Assembly (NCBI RefSeq): GCF_013337285.1
Contig: NZ_SUPW01000010.1
Span: 62,001 to 126,000, forward strand
DNA length: 64,000 bases
Direction: 5' to 3'
Source of the DNA: Agrobacterium tumefaciens
GTDB lineage: Bacteria > Pseudomonadota > Alphaproteobacteria > Rhizobiales > Rhizobiaceae
The notes under the pieces are model-generated. The model did no database searches and was not told where the DNA came from. It was given only the letters and a program-made list of their open reading frames with translations. Positions 19,519 to 28,613 of this stretch are shown here, piece by piece; positions within the stretch are counted from its first letter, which is position 1, and each line of letters starts with the position of its first letter. The position numbers and the translations under genes were made by a program.

Positions 19519-20892
19519 ATGGCAAGAAATCCCAAGATCACATTTATCGGCGCAGGTTCCACGGTGTTCATGAAGAACATCATCGGTGACGTGCTGCAGC
19601 GTCCCGCCCTTTCGGGCGCCACCATCGCGCTGATGGATATCAATCGCGAGAGGCTGGAAGAAAGCGCCATCGTCGTCAACAAGCTGATTTCGACATTGGG
19701 CGCAAAGGCGAAGGCAGAGACCTATACCGACCAGAAAAAGGCGCTTGCCGGTGCCGATTTCGTCGTCGTCGCTTTCCAGATCGGCGGCTACGAGCCCTGC
19801 ACGGTGACCGATTTCGAGGTGCCGCGCAAATATGGCCTGCGCCAGACCATTGCGGATACGCTGGGTGTCGGCGGCATCATGCGCGGGCTTCGCACTGTGC
19901 CGCATCTGTGGAAGATTTGCGAGGACATGCTCGCCGTCTGCCCCAACGCCATCATGCTGCAATATGTGAACCCGATGGCGATCAACACCTGGGCGATTGC
20001 GGAAAAATACCCGACGATCCGCCAGGTCGGCCTTTGCCATTCCGTGCAGGGCACAGCCATGGAGCTCGCCCATGATCTCGATATCCCTTACGAGGAAATT
20101 CGCTATCGTTCGGCCGGCATCAATCACATGGCGTTTTTCCTGGAATTCGAGCATCGCCAGCCCGACGGCAGCTACAGGAACCTTTATCCCGATCTCGTGC
20201 GCGGCTACCGCGAAGGCCGTGCGCCAAAACCCGGCTGGAACCCGCGCTGCCCCAACAAGGTGCGTTACGAGATGCTGACGAGGCTCGGTTATTTCGTCAC
20301 CGAAAGCTCGGAACACTTCGCCGAATACACGCCCTATTTCATCAAGGAAGGGCGCGAGGACCTGATCGAGAAATTCGGCATTCCGCTCGATGAATATCCC
20401 AAGCGCTGCATCGAGCAGATCGAGCGCTGGAAGGGCCAGGCGGCCGCCTATCGTTCGGCTGACAAGATCGAGGTCAAGCCATCCAAGGAATATGCTTCCT
20501 CCATCATCAATTCCGTCTGGACCGGCGAACCCTCCGTCATCTACGGCAACCAGCGCAACAATGGCTGCATCACTTCGCTGCCGGCCAATTGCGCGGCGGA
20601 AGTGCCGTGCCTCGTCGACCATAACGGCGTGCAGCCGACCTTCATCGGCGAATTACCGCCGCAGCTCACCGCGCTGATGCGCACCAACATCAATGTACAG
20701 GAACTGACTGTGCGGGCGCTGATGACCGAAAACCGCGAGCACATCTTCCACGCGGCGATGATGGACCCGCATACGGCGGCGGAACTGGATCTCGACCAGA
20801 TATGGTCGCTGGTCGACGATCTTCTCGTGGCGCATCGCGACTGGCTGCCGGAATGGACCCAGGTGGAAGTGAAGCGGGCGCGGGCGGTATAA
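19519..20892 (+). CDS. melA: alpha-galactosidase MelA (GH4)
   Basis: 457 residues, very close in sequence pattern and length to enterobacterial MelA (PKITFIGAGST, then FVVVAFQIGGYEPCTVTDFEV). It hydrolyses melibiose-type alpha-galactosides intracellularly using NAD+ and Mn2+. The NAD motif is at residues 7-17, with metal ligands Cys173 (GLCHSVQ) and His203 (AGINHMAF). GGAGGT at 19509-19514 fixes the start. It is the last gene of the AraC-controlled operon and the second GH4 enzyme in it. Confidence 0.95.
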   Translation: MARNPKITFIGAGSTVFMKNIIGDVLQRPALSGATIALMDINRERLEESAIVVNKLISTLGAKAKAETYTDQKKALAGADFVVVAFQIGGYEPCTVTDFEVPRKYGLRQTIADTLGVGGIMRGLRTVPHLWKICEDMLAVCPNAIMLQYVNPMAINTWAIAEKYPTIRQVGLCHSVQGTAMELAHDLDIPYEEIRYRSAGINHMAFFLEFEHRQPDGSYRNLYPDLVRGYREGRAPKPGWNPRCPNKVRYEMLTRLGYFVTESSEHFAEYTPYFIKEGREDLIEKFGIPLDEYPKRCIEQIERWKGQAAAYRSADKIEVKPSKEYASSIINSVWTGEPSVIYGNQRNNGCITSLPANCAAEVPCLVDHNGVQPTFIGELPPQLTALMRTNINVQELTVRALMTENREHIFHAAMMDPHTAAELDLDQIWSLVDDLLVAHRDWLPEWTQVEVKRARAV

Positions 20893-20975
20893 GAACGCTA
20901 CGGCTGCGTTTAGGCAGGCTGGCGCACTGCACCTCGGGTGGCGTTTGCCAGTTGGCCGTCCGCTACAGATTTAAA

Positions 20976-21061
20976 CGTCATCCTCGGGCTCGTCCCGAGG
21001 ATCCAAACACGTTGAAAAAACTGTTGGCTAGCAGATGCTCGGGACAGGCCCGAGCATGACG
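20976..21061. repeat. double-hairpin intergenic repeat (RIME-like)
   Basis: Two strong hairpins, ATCCTCGGG/CCCGAGGAT (20980-21002) and ATGCTCGGG/CCCGAGCAT (21035-21057), enclosed by outer CGTCAT and ATGACG arms. This mosaic palindrome resembles intergenic elements common in Rhizobiaceae. It lies between melA and the HlyD gene, in a 366-base gap with no supported gene. Confidence 0.6.
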
Positions 21062-21086
21062 AAGTGGGCTTTTGCCCTTCATTCGA

Positions 21087-21100
21087 TTGACATGTGTCAA
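21087..21100. promoter_or_regulatory. dyad upstream of the HlyD-RbbA operon
   Basis: TTGACATGTGTCAA: 6-base inverted arms TTGACA and TGTCAA with two central bases, about 160 bases before the HlyD start. TTGACA could also serve as a -35 element, but I see no convincing -10. A repressor operator is the more natural reading; no regulator gene is adjacent. Confidence 0.35.
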
Positions 21101-21258
21101 AGTCTCTCCGCGATTCCTCACCTAAACAGGCTCCAGAACCGGACTTTCTCCCGTTGAATATGGGAAATATCAGGTTCGAATTATGAACGCGATGGTGGCT
21201 GGCTTCTTCGGTTTTTACGTATTACGGTTGAAACCTGATGGGTTCATGGGGAAGACGG

Positions 21259-22323
21259 ATGTCTAAAAAAGGCTTGCTCATTGGTCTGGTGGTTCTGGTT
21301 ATTGCCGGTGTCGCCTATTTCTCCTGGTCAAAGCTGAAGGGGGAGGGACTTCCCGCCGGCTTTGTGGCCAGTAACGGCCGGATCGAGGCTGTTGAAATCG
21401 ACATCTCCACCAAAACCGCGGGCCGCCTTCAGGATATCATGGTGCGCGAAGGCGATTTCGTGAAGGCCGGGCAAGTGCTTGCGCAGATGGACACGGCCCA
21501 GCTGGAAGCCAGGAAACGTCAGGCGGAAGCGCAGCTTCGCCGCGCGAAAATTGCGATCGATACCGCCAACAGCCTTGTTGCCCAGCGGGAAGCGGAAAAA
21601 ACCTCCGCCCAGGCGGTGGTGGAACAGCGCAAGGCGCAACTCGATTCCGCCTCCAAGACCAATACACGCTCGAAACAACTGCTGACCGGCAACGCCGTGT
21701 CGCAGCAGATCGTCGACGACAGTGAAGCCGCCGAGCAATCCGCCCGCGCCACACTTGCCTCGGCGCAGGCCTCTCTCGCTGCTTCCGATGCTGCAATCAA
21801 CGCCGCCAAGGCGCAGATCGTTGATGCCGAGGCGGCTGTGGATGCGGCGCAGGCCGATATCGAAAGCATTGAGACGGACATTGCCGATGCGACGCTGAAA
21901 TCGCCCCGCGACGGTCGCGTGCAATATCGTATCGCCCAGCCGGGAGAAGTGCTCTCCGCCGGTGGGCGGGTTCTCAACCTCGTTGATCTCGGCGATGTCT
22001 ATATGACGTTTTTCCTGCCCACAGCCGAAGCCGGCCGCACTTCCATGGGCTCCGATGTCCGCCTGATCCTCGACGCCGCGCCGCAATACACCATTCCGGC
22101 CAAGGTGTCCTTCGTCGCCGATGTCGCGCAATTCACGCCCAAAACGGTTGAGACCGAAGAAGAGCGCCAGAAGCTGACGTTCCGGGTGCGGGCGCAAATT
22201 CCGCAGGAGCTGCTGCAGAAATATATTCAATATGTCAAAACCGGCCTGCCCGGCATGGCCTATGTCCGGCTTGATCCGCAGGCCGCCTGGCCGGAAAACC
22301 TCGAACGCAATCTCGTCAAGTGA
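21259..22323 (+). CDS. HlyD-family membrane fusion protein (YhiI/YbhG-like)
   Basis: Periplasmic adaptor of 354 residues. A single N-terminal membrane anchor (about residues 6-24) is followed by the first half of the lipoyl/barrel domain. An Ala/Gln-rich coiled-coil hairpin (about 75-210, many AEAQ/QAEA heptads) comes next, then the second half with [18 protein letters not shown]. It should bridge the inner-membrane ABC pump to an outer-membrane channel. GGGGAAGACGG precedes the ATG at 21259. Its stop overlaps the RbbA-like gene start, and the gene order HlyD-RbbA-YhhJ matches E. coli yhiI-rbbA-yhhJ. Confidence 0.9.
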   Translation: MSKKGLLIGLVVLVIAGVAYFSWSKLKGEGLPAGFVASNGRIEAVEIDISTKTAGRLQDIMVREGDFVKAGQVLAQMDTAQLEARKRQAEAQLRRAKIAIDTANSLVAQREAEKTSAQAVVEQRKAQLDSASKTNTRSKQLLTGNAVSQQIVDDSEAAEQSARATLASAQASLAASDAAINAAKAQIVDAEAAVDAAQADIESIETDIADATLKSPRDGRVQYRIAQPGEVLSAGGRVLNLVDLGDVYMTFFLPTAEAGRTSMGSDVRLILDAAPQYTIPAKVSFVADVAQFTPKTVETEEERQKLTFRVRAQIPQELLQKYIQYVKTGLPGMAYVRLDPQAAWPENLERNLVK

Positions 22324-25109
22324 TGGTGGCCGCCATGGTCGCGCCCTCCACGAGTACGATAAACAATCCGAATGCGCCCGTCGCGCGGCTGGCGGATGTG
22401 CGGCTGACCTTTGGCAGCACCGCAGCGCTGGCTGATATATCGGTGGAGATTCCCGCCGGCCGGATGATCGGGCTGATCGGGCCGGATGGTGTCGGCAAAT
22501 CCAGTCTGCTGTCGCTCATCTCCGGCGCACGTGCCATACAAAAGGGAAAAGTGGAGGTTCTGGGCGGCGATATGTCCGATCCGCGGCACCGCGAGGATAC
22601 TTGCCCGCGCATTGCCTATATGCCGCAGGGCCTCGGCAAGAACCTCTATCCGACCCTGTCCGTCTTCGAGAATATTGATTTCTTCGGCAGGCTGTTCGGG
22701 CAGGGCAGCAAGGAGCGGCAGGCGCGTATTGCCGAATTGCTCAAGAGTACCGGTCTGGAGCCTTTCGCTGACCGCCCGGCCATGAAGCTTTCCGGCGGCA
22801 TGAAGCAGAAACTTGGTCTCTGCTGCGCGCTGATCCATGATCCGGACCTGCTCATTCTGGATGAGCCGACAACGGGTGTCGATCCCCTGTCGCGCCGGCA
22901 ATTCTGGGAATTGATCGATACGATCCGTGCCGGGCGTCCGGGTATGAGTGTGATCGTCGCGACGGCTTATATGGAAGAGGCAGCCGGTTTCGACTGGCTG
23001 GTCGCCATGGATGGCGGTAAAATCCTCGCTACCGGCTCCCCCGGCGAACTTCTCGAACGCACCTCGACCGCCAATCTCGATGCCGCGTTCATTGCGCTTC
23101 TTCCGGAAGAAAAGCGCAAGGATTATCACGAGGTGCATATTGCGCCACGCAAGGTGGCGGATGATGGTGACTATGCCATTGAGGCGTCGCATCTCAGCAT
23201 GCGCTTCGGCGATTTCACCGCCGTCGACAATGTCAGTTTCAAAATTCCGCGCGGCGAGATTTTCGGCTTCCTCGGCTCGAATGGCTGCGGAAAATCCACC
23301 ACCATGAAGATGCTGACCGGGCTTTTGGCCGCCAGCGAAGGCGAAGCGAAGCTGTTTGGGCACAAGGTGGATGCCAGCGACATGGCGATCCGCCACCGCG
23401 TCGGTTACATGAGCCAGGCGTTCTCGCTTTATTCCGAGCTGACGGTGCGCCAGAACCTCGATCTGCACGCACGGCTGTTCAAGCTGCCGGAAGAAACCAT
23501 TCAACCGCGTATTGCCGAGATGGCCGAGCGTTTCGATCTGGGTGCGGTCATGGAAACCATGCCGGACGACCTGCCGCTTGGCATCCGCCAAAGGCTGTCG
23601 CTGGCCGTGGCGATGATCCATTCACCTGACATTCTCATCCTCGATGAGCCGACTTCGGGTGTCGACCCGGTGGCGCGGGACGGCTTCTGGCAAATCCTCG
23701 CCGATCTGTCGCGTAACGACAATGTCACCATCTTCATCTCCACCCATTTCATGAATGAAGCGGAGCGCTGCGACCGTATTTCGCTGATGCATGCCGGCAA
23801 GGTGCTGATCAGCGATACGCCTGACGCGATTACCAAAAGCCGCAATGCCGCGACGCTGGAAGAGGCTTTTGTCGCCTATCTCGAGGATGCCTCCGGTGTC
23901 AAAAAGGCGGAGCCCGCGACAGCGCCTGCCGCGGCAGCAGACGTGCCTGTGACGCAACACGCCACACCTGCCCGCAAACGTTTTTTCGATGTCCGGCGCA
24001 TGTTCAGCTATACCCGCCGAGAGGCGCTGGAACTGCAGCGAGATCCCATTCGCGGCACCTTGGCGGTGCTCGGCAGCGTCATCCTGATGTTCGTGATCGG
24101 ATACGGTATCAATCTCGATGTCGAGGATCTGTCCTTTGCGGTGCTGGACCGTGACGATTCCACCATCAGCCGCGATTACGTGCTCGACATTGCCGGCTCG
24201 CGTTATTTCATCGAGAAAGAACCGATCCGCGATTATGCCGATATGGACAGGCGGATGCGCGACGGCGAACTCAGCCTTGCCATTGAAATCCCACCGGGTT
24301 TCGGCCGCGATATCTTACGCGGCAAGACGGTGGAGGTTGGCGCATGGATCGATGGCGCCATGCCGCAGCGGGCGGAGACCGTGCGCGGTTACGTGCAGGG
24401 CATGCATCAGACATGGCTGGCGCGCAAGGCGAGCGAAATCTACGGCAGCGCGGCGACGCAAAGCAGTTTCAGCATCGAAACGCGCTATCGTTACAATCCC
24501 GATGTCAAAAGCCTCGTCGCCATGGTGCCGGCGGTCATTCCGCTGCTGCTGATGCTCATACCGGCCATGCTCTCGGCACTCAGCGTCGTCCGGGAAAAGG
24601 AGCTCGGCTCCATCGTCAATCTTTACGTGACGCCGACCACGCGGCTGGAATTCCTGATCGGCAAGCAGCTTCCATACGTTGCGCTTGGCATGCTCAACTT
24701 CCTGCTTTTGACGGCATTTGCGATCTTCATCTTCCAGGTGCCGTTTACCGGCAGTTATCTTGCTTACGCAACGGGTGCTTTGCTGTTTGTCATCATCGCC
24801 ACGTCCATCGGTCTCGTCATGTCTTCCTTCATGAAGAGCCAGATCGCGGCGATCTTCGGCACGGCCTTGCTGACGCTTATTCCAGCCACGCAATATTCGG
24901 GCATGATCGATCCGGTTTCGTCGCTGCAGGGGGCGGGCGCCTTTATCGGCAACATCTATCCCGCCACCTATTTCATGACCATTTCGCGCGGCACTTTCTC
25001 AAAGGGGCTGGATTTCGCCGGGCTTTCCGGCTCGTTCCTGCCGCTCATCATCGCCATCCCGCTGCTTCTCATCGCCGGTGCCGCGCTTTTGAGGAAACAG
25101 GCGTCATGA
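22320..25109 (+). CDS. rbbA: RbbA-like double ATPase fused to ABC-2 membrane domain
   Basis: 929 residues, the size of E. coli RbbA. The first ATPase domain (about 20-250) has Walker [10 protein letters not shown], signature [10 protein letters not shown] and Walker [13 protein letters not shown]. The second (about 280-525) has [10 protein letters not shown] and [13 protein letters not shown], but its signature is [10 protein letters not shown] rather than LSGGQ. From about 560 an ABC-2 permease domain with roughly six helices follows. RbbA has been described as ribosome-associated, but this layout and neighbours point to an efflux pump. The GTG start overlaps the HlyD stop; ATGs at 22323 and 22335 are alternatives. 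Confidence 0.9.
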   Translation: MMVAAMVAPSTSTINNPNAPVARLADVRLTFGSTAALADISVEIPAGRMIGLIGPDGVGKSSLLSLISGARAIQKGKVEVLGGDMSDPRHREDTCPRIAYMPQGLGKNLYPTLSVFENIDFFGRLFGQGSKERQARIAELLKSTGLEPFADRPAMKLSGGMKQKLGLCCALIHDPDLLILDEPTTGVDPLSRRQFWELIDTIRAGRPGMSVIVATAYMEEAAGFDWLVAMDGGKILATGSPGELLERTSTANLDAAFIALLPEEKRKDYHEVHIAPRKVADDGDYAIEASHLSMRFGDFTAVDNVSFKIPRGEIFGFLGSNGCGKSTTMKMLTGLLAASEGEAKLFGHKVDASDMAIRHRVGYMSQAFSLYSELTVRQNLDLHARLFKLPEETIQPRIAEMAERFDLGAVMETMPDDLPLGIRQRLSLAVAMIHSPDILILDEPTSGVDPVARDGFWQILADLSRNDNVTIFISTHFMNEAERCDRISLMHAGKVLISDTPDAITKSRNAATLEEAFVAYLEDASGVKKAEPATAPAAAADVPVTQHATPARKRFFDVRRMFSYTRREALELQRDPIRGTLAVLGSVILMFVIGYGINLDVEDLSFAVLDRDDSTISRDYVLDIAGSRYFIEKEPIRDYADMDRRMRDGELSLAIEIPPGFGRDILRGKTVEVGAWIDGAMPQRAETVRGYVQGMHQTWLARKASEIYGSAATQSSFSIETRYRYNPDVKSLVAMVPAVIPLLLMLIPAMLSALSVVREKELGSIVNLYVTPTTRLEFLIGKQLPYVALGMLNFLLLTAFAIFIFQVPFTGSYLAYATGALLFVIIATSIGLVMSSFMKSQIAAIFGTALLTLIPATQYSGMIDPVSSLQGAGAFIGNIYPATYFMTISRGTFSKGLDFAGLSGSFLPLIIAIPLLLIAGAALLRKQAS

Positions 25110-26224
25110 GGTTGTTTTCGTCCAACATCTTCCAGCTCGGCATCAAGGAACTGCGCGGTCTGGCGCGTGACGGCATGCTGTTGCTGCTCATCGCCTATGC
25201 CTTCACGCTGCAGATATACACCGGCTCCAGCGCATTGCCGGAAACGCTCAACAATGCCGCCATCGCCATTGTCGATGAGGATCAGTCGCCGCTTTCCGGC
25301 CGCATCAGCACGGCGTTTTATCCGCCCTATTTCGCACCGCCGAAGCAGATTTCGATTGCGGAAATGGACAAGCGCATGGACGCCGGGCTCGATACCTTCG
25401 CCCTCAATATCCCACCGGATTTCCAGCGCCGGCTGATGGCCGGGCAGCAACCCGCGATCCAGCTCAATATCGACGCCACCCGCATGAGCCAGGCTTTCAG
25501 CGGCGGCGGTTATGTGCAGACCATCGTGACGAGCGAAGTTCAGGAATATATGAACCGCTATCGCGGTGTGACTTCGGTGCCGGTGGATCTGACACTGCGC
25601 TCTCGCTTCAACCCGGAACTGGACAAATCCTGGTTCGGTTCGATCAACAACATCATTACCGCCATCACCATGCTGTCGATCGTGCTGACGGGGGCGGCGC
25701 TCATTCGCGAGCGTGAGCATGGCACGGTCGAGCATCTGCTGGTCATGCCGGTCACGCCGCTGGAAATCATGCTCAGCAAGGTCTGGTCCATGGGCCTTGT
25801 GGTGCTGGTGGCCTCGGCATTTTCCCTCTTTGTGGTTGTCAGGGGTCTGCTTGCCATTCCCATCGAAGGCTCGCTCTTGCTCTTTCTGCTTGGAACCGCC
25901 CTGCAGCTCTTCGCCATGACGTCGATGGGCATATTTCTTGCAACGGTTGCCGGGTCCATGCCGCAATTCGGCATGTTGCTGATCCTGTTCCTGCTGCCGT
26001 TGCAGGTGCTTTCCGGCGCCATGACGCCGCGCGAAAGCATGCCAGATATCATCCAGTATCTCATGCTTCTCGCACCCAACACCCATTTCGTCATCCTGGC
26101 GCAATCGGTGCTTTTCAGGGGCGCGGGGCTGGATGTGGTGTGGCCGCAATTGCTGGCGTTGCTCGCCATCGGCTGCGCGCTCTTCGTCTTTGCGCTTCGC
26201 CGCTTCCGGCGTTTTCTGCGCTGA
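25106..26224 (+). CDS. ABC-2 type permease (YhhJ-like)
   Basis: 372-residue membrane protein with one N-terminal helix, a large extracytoplasmic loop and five C-terminal helices, ending in a basic RRFRRFLR tail. The segment [29 protein letters not shown] is the ABC-2 family hallmark. The ATG overlaps the RbbA stop (ATGA). It should dimerise with the membrane half of the RbbA-like protein. The exported compound is unknown. Confidence 0.9.
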   Translation: MRLFSSNIFQLGIKELRGLARDGMLLLLIAYAFTLQIYTGSSALPETLNNAAIAIVDEDQSPLSGRISTAFYPPYFAPPKQISIAEMDKRMDAGLDTFALNIPPDFQRRLMAGQQPAIQLNIDATRMSQAFSGGGYVQTIVTSEVQEYMNRYRGVTSVPVDLTLRSRFNPELDKSWFGSINNIITAITMLSIVLTGAALIREREHGTVEHLLVMPVTPLEIMLSKVWSMGLVVLVASAFSLFVVVRGLLAIPIEGSLLLFLLGTALQLFAMTSMGIFLATVAGSMPQFGMLLILFLLPLQVLSGAMTPRESMPDIIQYLMLLAPNTHFVILAQSVLFRGAGLDVVWPQLLALLAIGCALFVFALRRFRRFLR

Positions 26225-26360
26225 GGTGAGGAAACCCGCCGTTTTTCGACCGTTTCCGGACAAGTTGAATTAATTGTGTTCGGTAACGGTATGTTCGCCT
26301 TGCGGGAATATGCCTATGAGGACGGCTGGGTAAAAGCGGGCTTTGTTCAGGAGTAGCATA

Positions 26361-26963
26361 ATGAATATTGCAGCACGTCTGTCTTTGACGGCCATGATCG
26401 CACTGGCCGCGACATCATCTTTCGCGTCTGAAGATATGACTTCGGAGACGAGCGAGGCGATATTCGGTTTCGCTGGCGCCATGACGAAAGAAGACATGCT
26501 GAAGAGTGCGGCGCTCATTCCCGTGGAATATGAAAGAAACGCCACTATCGGCGGCGGCTACCAGTTTTATCCCTACCGCATCGGCAATGTAAAACTGGGC
26601 GGCGAGATCGGCATTGCCGCCAGATTTGGCAAAGGCTTCACCGGTGAGGTCTGGGCAGGGCCGGTCGCGCGTTATGAGCAGATCAAGCTGGGAGAACGGC
26701 TGTTTATTACGCCAAGCTTCACGGCGGGCTTGAGCCTCGTCAACGATGCGCAACGGGGTCGCGAGCGGGAACAGGAAATCAAGGACGATGGTAATGCCAA
26801 TGTCCTGTTTTATCTGGGGCCGGAAATCAACGTCTCCTTCAGCGAGGATTCCTCGACGGAATTCTTCTGGCGTCTTCACCACCGTTCCGGCGGTGGCAAA
26901 ACTTTGGGCAATATGAAAGGTGCCACAAACGCCAATGTATTCGGTGTTCGCTACAAGTTTTGA
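26361..26963 (+). CDS. secreted outer-membrane beta-barrel, PagL/lipid A deacylase-like
   Basis: 200 residues with a signal peptide ending SSFA before SEDM, and a C-terminal Phe (GVRYKF) typical of Bam-inserted barrels. Alternating hydrophobic strands run through the mature part. Near the end, LHHRSGGGKTLGN contains His174-x-Ser176, spaced like the His-Ser of PagL-type lipid A 3-O-deacylases and followed by the usual SNA/TNA-like turn. That link is a motif-level resemblance only. CAGGAG supports the ATG at 26361. It follows the efflux operon after 136 bases without an evident terminator. Confidence 0.6.
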   Translation: MNIAARLSLTAMIALAATSSFASEDMTSETSEAIFGFAGAMTKEDMLKSAALIPVEYERNATIGGGYQFYPYRIGNVKLGGEIGIAARFGKGFTGEVWAGPVARYEQIKLGERLFITPSFTAGLSLVNDAQRGREREQEIKDDGNANVLFYLGPEINVSFSEDSSTEFFWRLHHRSGGGKTLGNMKGATNANVFGVRYKF

Positions 26964-27182
26964 GACGACAGCGAAGGCGCACGCCTCCCCGAACCGGCTG
27001 AATTTCAGTCACGTTTCCATTTTCCTGCAAACCGTCAACGGGAACCCTTGCGCCCAGCGCATGGGTGGATTGCCTTATTCTGCCTGTTCATTGGGCACGA
27101 GAAAGCGCATATAGAGGGCATCAAACGACGCCGGAACGAAAACGTTGCTGACGTCACCTAAACCTCAAGAAAGGGTCATGTC

Positions 27183-27329
27183 ATGAACGTAGCACGCAGC
27201 TTTAACAATTGGCGCAAATATCGTCAGACCATCAACGAACTGGGCCGCATGAGCACCCGTGAACTGCACGATCTCGGTCTCGACCGCAGCCAGATCACCA
27301 GCGTTGCCCGTGCCGCCATCGGCAAATAA
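27183..27329 (+). CDS. DUF1127 small protein
   Basis: 48-residue Arg-rich protein (MNVARSFNNWRKYRQTINEL, then STRELHDLGLDRSQI) matching the DUF1127 pattern: two short helices with a conserved RELxDLGLxRS core. DUF1127 proteins in Agrobacterium and Rhodobacter affect phosphate, carbohydrate and C1 metabolism and may bind RNA (CcaF1). AAGGG lies upstream of the ATG. A strong terminator follows at once, and four CCTCCTCCC hairpins begin about 290 bases downstream, the arrangement known for ccaF1-ccsR in Rhodobacter. Confidence 0.88.
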   Translation: MNVARSFNNWRKYRQTINELGRMSTRELHDLGLDRSQITSVARAAIGK

Positions 27330-27360
27330 TCAAGACGATATTGTCGTGTCTTAATGCCCA

Positions 27361-27390
27361 AACGCCCGCTTCGCGGGCGTTTTTGTTTTG
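27361..27390 (+). terminator. Rho-independent terminator after the DUF1127 gene
   Basis: Stem AACGCCCGC/GCGGGCGTT with loop TTC, then TTTTGTTTTG. It is strong enough to separate DUF1127 from the downstream hairpin RNAs unless readthrough occurs. Confidence 0.85.
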
Positions 27391-27596
27391 GCGGCTCATT
27401 CAATTTCGTCGCCGCCTTTTGGCGCCTGCAACGAGGTTTTTCCCGACTGCGTGAAATACTCAGTCTGCGGTTCCTTTTGTGCAGATGATGCGGCAAGACG
27501 TGAAGCTGTGGCATCGATATCCCACGGCGTGAAATTCGCCATGCATCAAACGCATATCTGTACTGCAAGCTTATGCCTGTGAAATGCGCAGAAAAA

Positions 27597-27605
27597 TGCT
27601 ATCTT
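27597..27605 (+). promoter_or_regulatory. possible extended -10 for the hairpin RNA array
   Basis: TGCTATCTT resembles an extended -10 (TGnTAT), placing a start near 27612, just before the first hairpin. No clear -35 was found. The 212 bases between the DUF1127 terminator and this site hold no other supported feature. Confidence 0.3.
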
Positions 27606-27619
27606 CAAATCATCGAAAC

Positions 27620-27641
27620 GGATGTACCTCCTCCCACATCC
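27620..27641 (+). ncRNA. CcsR/cuckoo-type hairpin RNA 1 (loop CCTCCTCCC)
   Basis: Stem GGATGT/ACATCC closing a loop ACCTCCTCCC. The loop is complementary to purine-rich Shine-Dalgarno sequences. This is the first of four consecutive hairpins with the same loop. Cuckoo RNAs (alpha-r14 in Sinorhizobium, CcsR in Rhodobacter) have this signature and are often tandem and linked to DUF1127 genes. The shared transcript and the processing are inferred, not shown. Confidence 0.75.
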
Positions 27642-27653
27642 TTTTGGTAATGC

Positions 27654-27685
27654 GGGCGATCCACTCCTCCTCCCAAGGATTGCCC
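27654..27685 (+). ncRNA. CcsR/cuckoo-type hairpin RNA 2
   Basis: Nine-pair stem GGGCGATCC/GGATTGCCC (one G-U) around a loop carrying CCTCCTCCC (27666-27674). Its stem sequence is unrelated to the others, so the pairing is maintained although the bases differ, which is good evidence for a selected structure. Confidence 0.78.
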
Positions 27686-27689
27686 CGGG

Positions 27690-27719
27690 ACAGCGGTTTC
27701 CTCCTCCCATATCGCTGTT
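27690..27719 (+). ncRNA. CcsR/cuckoo-type hairpin RNA 3
   Basis: Stem ACAGCG/CGCTGT, extendable by one G-U pair, with CCTCCTCCC (27700-27708) inside a 17-base loop. Only four bases separate it from hairpin 2. Confidence 0.75.
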
Positions 27720-27732
27720 CATCTTTTCAGAA

Positions 27733-27782
27733 GCCTGCCGCACCTCCTCCCGCGGCAGGCTTTTCTGTTTTCAGCTTTTTTT
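27733..27782 (+). ncRNA. CcsR/cuckoo-type hairpin RNA 4, doubling as terminator
   Basis: Perfect nine-pair stem GCCTGCCGC/GCGGCAGGC with loop ACCTCCTCCC (27742-27751), followed by T-rich sequence ending in a run of Ts at about 27776-27782. It both displays the anti-Shine-Dalgarno motif and serves as a Rho-independent terminator for the array. The convergent receiver gene ends 12 bases further on. Confidence 0.8.
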
Positions 27783-27794
27783 CCAGAAATTGCC

Positions 27795-28238
27795 TCAGTC
27801 GAAAGCCATCATGCCGATGGGCGTGACCGCGTGCGTGCCGGCCCGTTTGGCAAGCGCGTAGGAGAGGCACTGTTCCACCGCGTCCTGTGGCACGGGTTTG
27901 GCAATCACGCCGGCGCCGATGCCGAGATTAACGACCACTTCCGGGTTCGCCGTCATGAAGATCACCACCACGCCATGATCCTGCGAGAGCCTCCTGCCGA
28001 TCTCGGGGCCGGTCTGGCCATCGGCAAGGTTGACGTCGACGAAGGCGATATCTGCGCGGCTGCCGAGCGCCACGGCCTCATCCAGCCGGTTGGCGATGCC
28101 GATGACACTGGCTTCTTCTTCCGCCTGCAGAATGGAATCCTCGATATCCATGGCGATGAGGAATTCGTCTTCCACGATCAGCACGCGCGGCTGTTCCAAT
28201 TGGAAACCCGTTTCGCTTTGCAAGACGTCTGCCATCAT
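27795..28238 (-). CDS. stand-alone receiver-domain response regulator
   Basis: 147 residues consisting of a CheY-like receiver only. Acidic pocket VEDE (23-25), phosphoacceptor Asp68 (AFVDVNLADG), Thr96 (FMTAN) and Lys114 (IAKPV) are all present, so it should be phosphorylatable. No output domain follows. GGAGG seven bases upstream favours the ATG at 28238 over an upstream start. It converges on the hairpin RNA array. No kinase is nearby; a possible EcfG-type promoter lies at 28282-28306. Single receivers in Rhizobiaceae often act in phosphorelays or the general stress response. Confidence 0.88.
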   Translation of the reverse strand: MMADVLQSETGFQLEQPRVLIVEDEFLIAMDIEDSILQAEEEASVIGIANRLDEAVALGSRADIAFVDVNLADGQTGPEIGRRLSQDHGVVVIFMTANPEVVVNLGIGAGVIAKPVPQDAVEQCLSYALAKRAGTHAVTPIGMMAFD

Positions 28239-28613
28239 ATCTCTGCCTCCATTCTGTGCGCTTAAGCGCTGTCGGCAAGCAAACACCTGTCGGGGCAACT
28301 CGTTCCAAAGTGAGATAAAGATGGTGAATGGAGTGTAAACGGCATGGCTTTTCGGCTATCACCGGTGAAGAGCGAAGCAGTTGATTCGGTTCGGTTTTCA
28401 TCCGGGGACAGGGTGGGGGAACGTCGCCGGCGCGCATCTTTCGCCCCTGGAGTAAGGGTCCTTTTGCCGCAATCGGCCGAAGGCCTATATGCAAATTCAA
28501 AGCGTTACAGCTTCCTTCGCACGCCAGAAGAGAAGGCTGGAACCTTGCCGATCATTCGCGTGCCGCGGTCAAAATGGCGCTCGACCCTATGAGTTCAGAA
28601 AGAGAATAAGACG
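28239..28613. other. intergenic region between the receiver gene and ftsZ paralogue
   Basis: 375 bases without a supported gene. Apart from the possible EcfG promoter near the left end I see no dyad, repeat or RNA. The leader directly before 28614 has AGAAAGAGAATAAG as a weak ribosome site. Confidence 0.5.
28282..28306 (-). promoter_or_regulatory. possible EcfG (general stress sigma) promoter of the receiver gene
   Basis: On the minus strand GGAAC, 16 bases, then TGTTT; the alphaproteobacterial EcfG consensus is GGAAC, 16-17 bases, CGTT. One position differs. It is about 45 bases upstream of the receiver start, the right place and direction. Confidence 0.35.

Noticed and set aside
24968-26263. 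A 431-codon minus-strand open frame
   Set aside because: Opposite the ABC-2 permease genes; the translation is His/Arg/Gln-rich low-complexity sequence with no domain.
27131-27147. EcfG-like GGAAC and CGTT before the DUF1127 gene
   Set aside because: The two elements are separated by only about five bases instead of 16-17.
27627-27751. TGGGAGGAGG on the minus strand read as repeated ribosome-binding sites
   Set aside because: No start codon and open frame follow at the right distance; each copy is in the loop of a plus-strand hairpin with a plus-strand terminator.
27584-27861. Short plus-strand open frames of 79-80 codons across the hairpin array
   Set aside because: They run through four hairpins and a terminator, have no ribosome site and no recognisable sequence; the RNA reading explains the region better.
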